Assembly: GCA_937952875.1 (NCBI GenBank)
Contig: CALFDI010000248.1
Span: forward strand, 1-6,134
Direction of reading: 5' to 3'
Source of the DNA: an uncultured Verrucomicrobiales bacterium
Lineage (GTDB): Bacteria > Verrucomicrobiota > Verrucomicrobiia > Verrucomicrobiales > Akkermansiaceae
DNA: 6,134 bases
Program-made: the position numbers and the translations under genes
In this document: positions 1 through 5,900 of the stretch, piece by piece
How positions within the stretch are numbered: position 1 is the stretch's first letter
Layout of the letters: each line of letters opens with the position of its first letter
Notes under the pieces: model-generated
Told to the model about the DNA's origin: nothing
Databases searched by the model: none
Seen by the model: the letters and a program-made list of their open reading frames with translations, nothing else

Positions 1-1967
1 CCAATGGATATCAGCGTGTCTCGCCAACGCCTAAACACAATGAGAAGTGCGATTAATAAGGTGAAGGCTGCCGGGAGGAAGAGGTAGAATAAATCTTTTT
101 TCGCTGAGGTGAGTAATACTGTTTGTAATACGGGCCAGCCAGAAATGATGACGTTGGAGTCTTCTAGCGTGCTAAGCATTTCCATGGACTCTTCTGTCAG
201 TTCTTCTTTTAAAAGGATTCTACCTGAAAAATAGTAATTTTTATTATTTTCGTCTACTGCAATAACGGGTGCTCGTAGCAAGTTGTTCCGCATTGGGGCG
301 TCTGCGATGTGAGTGATGACGCCTCTGTTTAGAGCGAGACCTTTTTCACTGAATCCTGCGGCAGATATTGTAGAAATGATACGATCTTTCTCGGAGGTAA
401 CTTTTTTCCAGAGGTCTACGTTCGTCTGCCTATTTGTGGGACTAGGTATGAGGGATGCAGGGAAGACGCTGCTGGTGATGAGTTCAGATTGTTGAATGGT
501 TCCCAACTGTTTTTTCACTGCGGCAGCGCGTTCAGTGAGGTCTTCATGACTCTCACCTCGAATGAGTAGAGTGAGATTCCGCTTTGACCAGGCAGGGAAT
601 TCTGATCTGACTCGGGTGAATGCTGCTTCTGCGGCGCTGTCATCAGGTTGGACCATTGAAAGGTCAAAACTGATGCTAGGTGGGCCACGCCAAATAAAGA
701 CAATGAGTGGTATGAAGAAGCAGCAGAGAATCAGGCGACGTGCGACTCTGTGGCGTGGGAATGGAGAGGTGAGAAGGTGTCGAGGTGGTTTACTAGGAAA
801 CTTCCTTACGAAGTAAGGGGTGAATATCAACATGACTGCAGCACCAGCAAGAAGGCCAATCACGACGAGTCCGCCGAGCTGCTTCACTCCATCAAATGAA
901 CTGAAAGTAAGAAGGCCAAATACGAGAACTGTCGTAAAGGTGGCCCAGAGGATACTGGGTGCGATTTCTTTTCGTAATGCGGCTCCACTCTGCCCTGTCT
1001 CGGCAGCGTCGCGGGCGATAACCACTGCGTAGTCGATGACTAAGCCGAGTAGGATAGCGGCAAAGCCAACACTGAGTAAGTTGAGTGATGAGTAGATCCA
1101 ACCTGCGGCTCCGAGAGTGATAAAGAATGTGAGAAAAAGTAGACCTGAGATGACGAATAATTGTCGAGGGTGACGCTGCGTAATGAGAAAAAGTAGAGCG
1201 ATTAATAGGGCTGTGATGGCAATCGTGCCACCCATGTCGTTCTCCATAGCAGAGCCGACTTCTGCACTATAGATGGGTCCTCCGGTGAGTGAATACTTGA
1301 GATTGAGGTCAGTTAATCCAGGCCAAGATTCCACAGCTGATGTGATCTGATCTGCAATGAGACGATTTTCACGATAGTCTGGTGTAAAATCTGGGTAGCG
1401 GATGAGGATGAGGTGTAGGAGTCCGTTTTCACTTTGATAGGAGAAGTCGCTTTCGAAAAGCTCCTGCATACCGGGGTGATTTAAGAATCCGACAGGGTCA
1501 TAGGATGCGAGAGTGGCGGCTCCTTGATCGAAAGATGATTCTATAGTCGTTCGAACCGTTTCAAGATGTGCTGTGAGTTGTTTGTCATCGAGTAGTAAAT
1601 TAGCCATCTGCTGGGCTTTCTCAGGCTCAGCTTCTGCCCAGAGTTCGGCCAAGGCTTTGGCGTAGTCTTCTGTTTGCGATTCGAGGTTGGCAGAGTTTTC
1701 GATCTCAGCTCTTGGGAGAAGTGGTGCTAAGTGAGAGCAGAGATCTGCTACGTCTTCTTCATAGATCTCGTCATCATTACTTTCTAGTATTAGTATAACT
1801 TGTTGATCTCGCGAGTAGTTATTTCGTATGACTTCGAGCGCCTGAACACTTGGTAAATCACTTGGGAGAATTTTCAGGATATCGGTCTCATAAGATAGGC
1901 GCTTCAGGCCGAAGGCACTTACGAGTAATATGCTGATGAGAAGTAGAAAACGTATCCAAGTGGGCAC
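1..1967 (-). CDS. MMPL/RND-superfamily exporter (COG4258-like), 3' end outside window
   Basis: The minus strand is open for 655 codons without a stop, so this is one long gene cut by the left edge. It is an inner-membrane, proton-driven RND-type exporter that typically moves lipids or lipid-linked products. TM1 is at about residues 4-21. A periplasmic loop of about 224 residues follows, then TM2-TM6 (about 246-263, 271-290, 299-320, 337-356, 364-384), TM7 (412-428), a second loop of about 197 residues, and TM8 (626-645). TM4 carries the family motif GFAAILLGLVIDY (301-313). D312-Y313 match the proton-relay Asp-Tyr pair known from MmpL proteins. TM9-TM12, roughly the last 120 residues, are missing beyond the edge. 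The start is GTG at 1967: an in-frame TAA lies at 1991-1989, and the first in-frame ATG is residue 121, after TM1. No Shine-Dalgarno is visible. The gene is divergent from a LolA-like gene, a common functional partner. The family is secure; the substrate is unknown. Confidence 0.9.
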   Translation of the reverse strand, partial: MPTWIRFLLLISILLVSAFGLKRLSYETDILKILPSDLPSVQALEVIRNNYSRDQQVILILESNDDEIYEEDVADLCSHLAPLLPRAEIENSANLESQTEDYAKALAELWAEAEPEKAQQMANLLLDDKQLTAHLETVRTTIESSFDQGAATLASYDPVGFLNHPGMQELFESDFSYQSENGLLHLILIRYPDFTPDYRENRLIADQITSAVESWPGLTDLNLKYSLTGGPIYSAEVGSAMENDMGGTIAITALLIALLFLITQRHPRQLFVISGLLFLTFFITLGAAGWIYSSLNLLSVGFAAILLGLVIDYAVVIARDAAETGQSGAALRKEIAPSILWATFTTVLVFGLLTFSSFDGVKQLGGLVVIGLLAGAAVMLIFTPYFVRKFPSKPPRHLLTSPFPRHRVARRLILCCFFIPLIVFIWRGPPSISFDLSMVQPDDSAAEAAFTRVRSEFPAWSKRNLTLLIRGESHEDLTERAAAVKKQLGTIQQSELITSSVFPASLIPSPTNRQTNVDLWKKVTSEKDRIISTISAAGFSEKGLALNRGVITHIADAPMRNNLLRAPVIAVDENNKNYYFSGRILLKEELTEESMEMLSTLEDSNVIISGWPVLQTVLLTSAKKDLFYLFLPAAFTLLIALLIVFRRWRDTLISI

Positions 1968-2057
1968 GCACAGAAGGCTAGGGAAGATTTAAGAGTGAGC
2001 AACTCTGTAACACGAATGAGAGCTTTGAGTTGTGAGAAAATGCGCTAGCGTTGGTTT
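1968..2057. promoter_or_regulatory. Divergent spacer between exporter and LolA-like gene
   Basis: These 90 bp separate two divergent start codons, so promoters for both directions should lie here or overlap the gene ends. I see no convincing -35/-10 pair. Visible small symmetries are the 8-bp palindrome CGCTAGCG (2043-2050), just upstream of the plus-strand start, and a short inverted repeat AGAGT-gagca-ACTCT (1992-2006). Either could be an operator, but both are short enough to be chance. Confidence 0.35.
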
Positions 2058-2699
2058 ATGAAGTTCGCAGTGTTTGCCTTAGTTCTCTCGTTTGTAACGA
2101 TCTATGCGCAGGATATTTCACCACTCAAAGAGACTCTAGAAAAGCAGGCAGCTCACAAAAGCGTCGAAGTGAAGTTTCGCCAGACGAAAAAAAGCCCTGC
2201 ACTGACTTCGGAGGTGAAGAGTAGCGGTCGACTCTGGATGATACCAGGACAGGCCTTTCGATGGGAGACTCAGAAGCCTAAGTCGGCGACGGCTGTCTAT
2301 GATGGAAAGCAGGTCTTCCTTATAGATGAAAAGAATAAGTCGGGAGTAGTGGTTAAGCCTAAGGATAAGCGTGCTAGGGCCCTTCTCTTGATGCTAGGAA
2401 TGGGGGAGGGGCGATCGACTGCAGAACTACTGAAGCATTTTAAAGTCACTGGGACGAATCAGGTCAAAGAGCACTTCATCGTGAGCCTCAAGCCCAAGGG
2501 TGGACCTATCCGGAAGCATGTGAAAAGCCTAGTCATGCAGGTGAATCAGAAGACACAGTTTATGGAACGCATTGAGTGGGCTCAGAGAGATGGGACAGTG
2601 GTTGTCACAGAGTTTTTTCCGCCGCAGATCAATGCGTCACTTCCTCCTGAGATTTTTAAAGTGAATCGCTCAGCTTACGCGTGGGAAAAGGCGGAGTGA
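2058..2699 (+). CDS. LolA-like outer-membrane lipoprotein carrier protein
   Basis: This is a 213-residue periplasmic carrier of the LolA fold, which shields the acyl chains of lipoproteins or lipids on the way to the outer membrane. Residues 1-17 form a signal peptide (Lys2, a hydrophobic core, and likely cleavage after YA at 16-17). Family features follow in order: VKFRQTKKSPAL (38-49, the F-x-Q-x-K element), SGRLWMIPGQAFRWE (56-70), YDGKQVFLIDEKNKSG (81-96) and a late strand region ERIEWAQRDGTVVVTEFF (170-187). The length is normal for LolA. ATG 2058 is chosen because an in-frame TAG lies 12 bp upstream (2046-2048). There is no Shine-Dalgarno. The gene starts 90 bp from a divergent MMPL exporter, so a role in exporting that transporter's substrate is as likely as a housekeeping Lol role. 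No lolB or lolCDE is visible in the window. The LolA superfamily call is firm; the lolA symbol is not assigned because of this ambiguity. Confidence 0.82.
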   Translation: MKFAVFALVLSFVTIYAQDISPLKETLEKQAAHKSVEVKFRQTKKSPALTSEVKSSGRLWMIPGQAFRWETQKPKSATAVYDGKQVFLIDEKNKSGVVVKPKDKRARALLLMLGMGEGRSTAELLKHFKVTGTNQVKEHFIVSLKPKGGPIRKHVKSLVMQVNQKTQFMERIEWAQRDGTVVVTEFFPPQINASLPPEIFKVNRSAYAWEKAE

Positions 2700-2741
2700 T
2701 TTTCTTTGCTCGAGCGCGCCTCTCTGTGAGAGCGTTGAGAC

Positions 2742-3827
2742 GTGGATTATATGACGATTAGCCGACTTAAGTCGGAAAGTGGCGAGCAAGCTCTTGCGGC
2801 TAAGTTCGATGCGCAGCTGCAGGCGAGCCAATTGAAGCAGACCCGCACGGGTAAGCCTTATCTTGAGCTTACTTTTGTCGATGCGACGGGTCAATTCACT
2901 CTGAAGGCGTGGAATAATCACCCGCAATACACGCATTTAGAATCACTTAAGGTTGGGACATTCATTCGTGCAGAGGGAGACTGGACCAAGAACCAATATG
3001 GAATGGATGCCAAAAGCTGGACGCTGCGGCCGCTCAATCAGGGAGAAAAGGAAGACTTCCTCGCGGGTGATCCTGAGACGAAGAAACGCCAGGATATCGA
3101 CTGGGCCTATATGATAGATGCGGTCAATGGCTTAGCAGAACCTCGGCTCAAGGCTCTCGCCACAGCCTTTATCGACCAGTTTGGAGATAGATTCCGCCGC
3201 GCGGCAGCAGCGCGAAAAAATCATCATGCGAGACGTGGAGGTCTCGTAGAGCATACCGCGCAGATGATGCGTGGAGCCACGGGAATGTGTTCTGCTTATC
3301 CTGATTTAAATGAAGATCTCATGCTGGTTGGTATACTGTTTCACGATTGTGGGAAGTTGTGGGAAAACTGCTATGCGGAAGACAGCTTTGCCCAGACTGT
3401 CGATCTCCGTGGAGAACTGCTAGGCCACATCAGTATAGGAATGGAGATCGTGAATAAGCTGTGGCGGGATCTGATGGATGGACCTGAGAGCCGCGGATGG
3501 ATCGAAGAAGACGTGCCATCTGAGCACGTGCGATTGCACCTTCTTCACCTCATCGCGAGTCATCACGGTCAGTATGAGTTCGGTTCGCCCGTGCTACCTA
3601 AGACGCCAGAAGCTCATGCTCTTCATCATATTGATAACTTTGACGCGAAGTATGAGATGCTGAAGGGTGCTTACGAAAGCGGTTCACTGATGGCTCCTGG
3701 GATATATGATAGAGTCTTTCCGCTTCCATCTAATGCTGTAGATCCCTTGCCTATAAGTGATCCACCGACAGGGTGTAATACTGAAAAAGGCTTATCAAAT
3801 AATGTGAATTCAGGCTTTCTCTTTTAA
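2742..3827 (+). CDS. OB-fold/HD-domain 3'-5' exoribonuclease, YhaM family
   Basis: This 361-residue protein has the YhaM (COG3481) architecture: an N-terminal OB-fold nucleic-acid-binding domain (about 15-100) and a metal-dependent HD domain (about 155-310). In Bacillus, YhaM is a cytoplasmic 3'-5' exoribonuclease. HD landmarks are NHHARRGGLVEHT (160-172, metal His171), LFHDCGK (199-205, the His201-Asp202 pair), LLGHIS (226-231, His229), ASHHGQYEFGSP (272-283, His274/His275) and HHIDNFDAK (295-303, Asp298). The metal ligands look intact. The family is usually about 310-320 residues. The extra length is mainly a polar tail after about residue 325 that I do not recognise. The start is uncertain: GTG at 2742 or the in-frame ATG at 2751 (GTG-GAT-TAT-ATG), with only weak purine runs upstream. 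The 42-bp gap to the LolA-like gene suggests co-transcription, but no functional link is evident. HD phosphohydrolase activity on another nucleic acid substrate is the alternative. Confidence 0.88.
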   Translation: MDYMTISRLKSESGEQALAAKFDAQLQASQLKQTRTGKPYLELTFVDATGQFTLKAWNNHPQYTHLESLKVGTFIRAEGDWTKNQYGMDAKSWTLRPLNQGEKEDFLAGDPETKKRQDIDWAYMIDAVNGLAEPRLKALATAFIDQFGDRFRRAAAARKNHHARRGGLVEHTAQMMRGATGMCSAYPDLNEDLMLVGILFHDCGKLWENCYAEDSFAQTVDLRGELLGHISIGMEIVNKLWRDLMDGPESRGWIEEDVPSEHVRLHLLHLIASHHGQYEFGSPVLPKTPEAHALHHIDNFDAKYEMLKGAYESGSLMAPGIYDRVFPLPSNAVDPLPISDPPTGCNTEKGLSNNVNSGFLF

Positions 3828-3853
3828 CGTCTTTTCCCATACACTCATCACAC

Positions 3854-3868
3854 ATGATGATGATGATG
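3854..3868 (+). repeat. (ATG)5 tandem start-codon repeat
   Basis: There are five consecutive in-frame ATG codons at the start of the sigma factor gene, read as Met1-Met5 before Val-Glu. The upstream TCATCA (3845-3850) can pair with TGATGA (3855-3860) across a CACA loop. The initiation codon therefore sits in a small potential hairpin, while the third to fifth ATGs lie partly or wholly outside it. No Shine-Dalgarno selects among the five. Confidence 0.9.
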
Positions 3869-4495
3869 GTAGAGGCCGTTAAACGGCTCGCAAGTCGCCG
3901 CGTTGAAGGGTTAGAAAGCCTGGGAGATTCGGAACTTGTCGCGATCTGCCAAGAAGAACTTCCCAACGATCTCACTCACTTCCGCGAGCTGCTACGCCGT
4001 TACGAAGGTCTCGTGTATAACACGTGCAGGAAAGTCTTAGGAAATTCTCACGATGCTGAAGAAGTCGCACAAGACGCACTCATCCAAGTATTTCATAAAT
4101 TGCATCAATTTCAGGGTAAATCGCAGTTTAAAACCTGGTTATACACGATTGTTCAAAATTATTGTCGCTCTCGGATTTCAAAAATTATTCGTAAAAGAGA
4201 AAAGCAGGAAGCCATTGAGAATGAGTCATCTACAAAGGATGATGTTGTCCTTCCGGAGGTGGAAAATAGAGCACTTTCCGAACAAGTCGAAAAAGTTTTT
4301 GAAAGTCTTCGTGACTCTGACAGGGAGATTTTGACTCTAAAGTTCGTGTCCGGTCTTACTTTAGAGGAGATTGCAGACATCTTGGATCTTGGATTGAGCG
4401 CAGCTAAAATGCGTCTCTATCGCTCTATGGAGAAGTTCAAAGAAGTCTACACACGGATAGAAAACGAGACTCCCCACCCTGTTAATACCCAATGA
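3854..4495 (+). CDS. ECF-type RNA polymerase sigma-70 family factor
   Basis: This 213-residue alternative sigma factor would direct RNA polymerase to a small regulon. Region 2 spans about residues 43-112: YEGLVYNTCRKVLGNSHDAE (50-69), then EVAQDALIQVFHKLHQF (70-86) and the core-binding/-10 helix FKTWLYTIVQNYCRSR (92-107). A charged, variable linker (about 113-138) joins it to region 4 (about 139-200). Region 4 has the -35-reading helix-turn-helix from LTLEEIADILDLG (168-180) to SAAKMRLYRSMEKFK (182-196). There is no sigma region 1.1 or 3, which is the two-domain ECF plan. The start is one of five consecutive ATGs (3854-3868), and residues 1-20 precede the conserved region. No Shine-Dalgarno is present. 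Its stop overlaps the next ATG (ATGA, 4492-4495), implying translational coupling to the small downstream protein. The nearby CmpX-like membrane protein suggests envelope stress as the input. The family is certain; regulon and signal are unknown. Confidence 0.93.
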   Translation: MMMMMVEAVKRLASRRVEGLESLGDSELVAICQEELPNDLTHFRELLRRYEGLVYNTCRKVLGNSHDAEEVAQDALIQVFHKLHQFQGKSQFKTWLYTIVQNYCRSRISKIIRKREKQEAIENESSTKDDVVLPEVENRALSEQVEKVFESLRDSDREILTLKFVSGLTLEEIADILDLGLSAAKMRLYRSMEKFKEVYTRIENETPHPVNTQ

Positions 4496-4740
4496 TCACA
4501 GATGCTACATTCCCTGTAGAAGAAGCCAGCTTTGCAGATATACTGCGAGATGCTGGCTGGCTTGCGACTCCCCCAATCAATCAGCGTCGTATCGAGGCGA
4601 TCGAGTTAAGGGCAATGCACGAGACGATCATCCGCGAGTCTACAGAATTTATCGTGATGAATTTTGCAGCGACCATTCCCGAACTCTTCGGAGCACTTAC
4701 TGGCAAAGTCGGTAGGACAGACATCGATTATAGAGTTTAA
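4492..4740 (+). CDS. Small protein of unknown function, coupled to sigma factor
   Basis: I do not recognise this 82-residue protein. Its ATG is inside the ATGA that ends the sigma factor, so the two are probably translated by the same ribosomes in linked amounts. It is acidic at the N-terminus (residues 1-20), then has a basic patch (QRRIEAIELR, 31-40) and a moderately hydrophobic stretch from FIVMNFAATIPELFGALTG (53-71) that is short and interrupted for a membrane span. There is no signal peptide. There are no cysteines and only one His (His43), so it is not a zinc-finger anti-sigma factor. The position suggests a regulator of the sigma factor or of the CmpX-like protein, comparable to the small crfX next to Pseudomonas cmpX, but I cannot claim homology. 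It is supported as a real gene by the exact overlap, the tight spacing on both sides and the plausible composition. Confidence 0.68.
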   Translation: MITDATFPVEEASFADILRDAGWLATPPINQRRIEAIELRAMHETIIRESTEFIVMNFAATIPELFGALTGKVGRTDIDYRV

Positions 4741-4757
4741 TCGATACACTCTTTTTT
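4723..4757 (+). promoter_or_regulatory. Inverted repeat plus T6 run between small gene and channel gene
   Basis: A perfect 8-bp inverted repeat, ATCGATTA (4723-4730) and TAATCGAT (4738-4745), has a 7-nt loop, and a run of six T lies at 4752-4757. It overlaps the stop codon of the small gene (TAA 4738-4740) and ends 25 bp before the channel start. The stem has only two G-C pairs, and six bases separate it from the T run, so it would be a weak attenuator at best. A dimeric repressor or activator site is the other reading. Confidence 0.35.
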
Positions 4758-4770
4758 CACACAACATAAC

Positions 4771-5721
4771 ATGTTCACATTTCTTGCTCAATCGACTCCT
4801 CCAGCACCTGGAGAAAATTCTCTCTTACCGACTGATTCCACAGTTGCGACGGATGCTCCTTCATCAGCCTTTACCTTTGAATCGCTCGTCGCGGAGCCAC
4901 TCGAGAAAATGGCCTCCGATACTCTAGAAGGTATCATTTCTGCTCTCCCGAGTTTTATCAGCGGCATGATGATCCTCATCATAGGGTGGATCATCGCAGT
5001 TGTTCTCAGTAAGATTATTGGAGGAACACTAGAAAAGATAGGTTTCGACGGGATTTTAGAAAAAGTAGGCGTCACACGTCTTCTTCAACGCCTCGGTATC
5101 GGAGGCTCGGTCACGCAGATCTTAGCGAAAGCGATTTTTTGGGTCGTGATCCTTTTCATATGCCGTAGCTCAGCAGAGGCACTTGGATTAAAAGATATAA
5201 GCGCCTTGATTGAGCAAATCTTTGCCTTCCTGCCACGCGTGATCACAGCCACGATTATCCTGCTCGTAGGATTTATGGTCGCGGATATTATTCAGAATGC
5301 TGTTTTCACCCGCCTAGACTCTCTGGGGATTCGCTATGCCAAGACACTTTCAGGCCTGATCTTCGGTTTTATAGTCATCATGGTTCTCACTGTTGCATTG
5401 CCTCAGCTTGGAGTTGAGACGAAGCTATTGAATGCGACCGTCTCCATTCTCGTCGCTGGGATTTCTCTGGCGATGGCTATCACCCTTGGGATGGGTATGA
5501 AGACAATATCTCAGAACCTCGTCGCTGGCGTCTATGCAAGAGACATTTATAAGAACGGCACCGTTCTTCATAGAGATGGAAAAGAAATGACTGTGACGGG
5601 TATAGGCCCTGTTACAACAAAGTGCATAGAAGAAGATGGAACGTTTCATGTTTTCCCAAACAGTGAACTCATCTTGAGCGAAACATCTGGGCACTCACGT
5701 TCAGAGAGTTACGAAGACTAA
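4771..5721 (+). CDS. MscS-family/CmpX-like inner-membrane protein
   Basis: This 316-residue membrane protein has five predicted spans (about 62-83, 119-137, 153-175, 192-213, 222-245). The last runs into an MscS-like pore helix and beta-domain: LAMAITLGMGMKTISQNLVAG (233-253) resembles the Gly/Ala-rich TM3 of MscS, and GTFHVFPNSELI (290-301) matches its conserved PN element. Residues 55-93 and 150-188 are similar to each other (LP, then a GW/GF turn, then a charged helix ending near LEKIG/LDSLG). That is the TM_helix repeat pattern of CmpX-type proteins. The protein stops soon after the beta-domain, so the large cytosolic vestibule of classical MscS is missing. A poorly conserved Pro/Ser/Thr-rich N-terminus (about 8-35) precedes the first span. 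ATG 4771 lacks a Shine-Dalgarno. The likely role is sensing or relieving membrane tension; gating is not proven by sequence. It is the last gene of the sigma block and is followed by a T8 run (5725-5732) without a hairpin. Confidence 0.83.
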   Translation: MFTFLAQSTPPAPGENSLLPTDSTVATDAPSSAFTFESLVAEPLEKMASDTLEGIISALPSFISGMMILIIGWIIAVVLSKIIGGTLEKIGFDGILEKVGVTRLLQRLGIGGSVTQILAKAIFWVVILFICRSSAEALGLKDISALIEQIFAFLPRVITATIILLVGFMVADIIQNAVFTRLDSLGIRYAKTLSGLIFGFIVIMVLTVALPQLGVETKLLNATVSILVAGISLAMAITLGMGMKTISQNLVAGVYARDIYKNGTVLHRDGKEMTVTGIGPVTTKCIEEDGTFHVFPNSELILSETSGHSRSESYED

Positions 5722-5784
5722 ATGTTTTTTTTACTAGTTAGCAAATAAGTCTTGCGTCGTTAGCTAAAATGGGTATCTTTCTTG

Positions 5785-5807
5785 CGTATCCCTTGAACAA
5801 GGATACG
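5785..5807 (+). other. Hairpin 1 of three (possible ncRNA or 3'-UTR structure)
   Basis: CGTATCC (5785-5791) pairs with GGATACG (5801-5807). Two more inner pairs follow after a bulged C (TT 5793-5794 with AA 5799-5800), closing a GAAC loop. No T run follows, so this is not itself a terminator. Confidence 0.55.
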
Positions 5808-5821
5808 TGCGTTGTTGTTCG

Positions 5822-5849
5822 GCCCTAGTAGAGTTCGCTCTACTAGGGC
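5822..5849 (+). terminator. Hairpin 2: perfect 12-bp stem with TTCG loop
   Basis: GCCCTAGTAGAG (5822-5833) pairs perfectly with CTCTACTAGGGC (5838-5849) around a TTCG tetraloop. Only TTT follows before GCG, so it is a terminator-like hairpin with a short U-tract. It is the strongest local structure of the window and the best candidate for ending the plus-strand transcription unit, about 100 bp beyond the CmpX-like stop. It could equally be a stable domain of a small RNA. Confidence 0.6.
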
Positions 5850-5852
5850 TTT

Positions 5853-5900
5853 CGCGTTATATGGGGGGAGATAAAGCTAGCCACATACAACGCGTATTTT
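5853..5900 (+). terminator. Hairpin 3 followed by TATTTT
   Basis: CGCGTTATATG (5853-5863) pairs with CATACAACGCG (5884-5894) over 11 positions with one A-C mismatch (5859/5888), closing a 20-nt loop. TATTTT follows directly (5895-5900), giving it a terminator-like end. The G6 run at 5863-5868 lies at the top of the left arm and in the loop. Together with hairpin 2 it would make a tandem terminator or the 3' domain of a structured RNA. Confidence 0.45.

Noticed and set aside
313..1101. Several small open frames on both strands
   Set aside because: They lie inside the continuous minus-strand MMPL exporter frame, which has clear domain motifs; they are overlapping-frame shadows.
2670..2936. Minus-strand open frame across the LolA-like/YhaM junction
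   Set aside because: It overlaps the N-terminal OB-fold coding of the YhaM-like gene, shows no family motif and is R/L-rich as expected for an antisense frame.
4159..4380. Minus-strand frame inside the sigma gene (and similar frames at 3751-3975, 4606-4791, 4788-5075, 5425-5694)
   Set aside because: All are antisense to well-supported plus-strand genes, with no recognisable motif.
4492..4740. Zinc-finger anti-sigma factor (ZAS) identity for the small protein
   Set aside because: It has no cysteines and no HxxxCxxC motif; only the position suggests regulation.
5725..5732. T8 run right after the channel gene as an intrinsic terminator
   Set aside because: No stable hairpin immediately precedes it; hairpins 2 and 3 downstream are better candidates.
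5737..5787. Short direct repeats (TCTTGCGT x2, GTTAGC x2) as a CRISPR array or attachment site
   Set aside because: Repeats are only 6-8 bp, two copies each, with no regular spacer length, no cas genes and no integrase or tRNA nearby.
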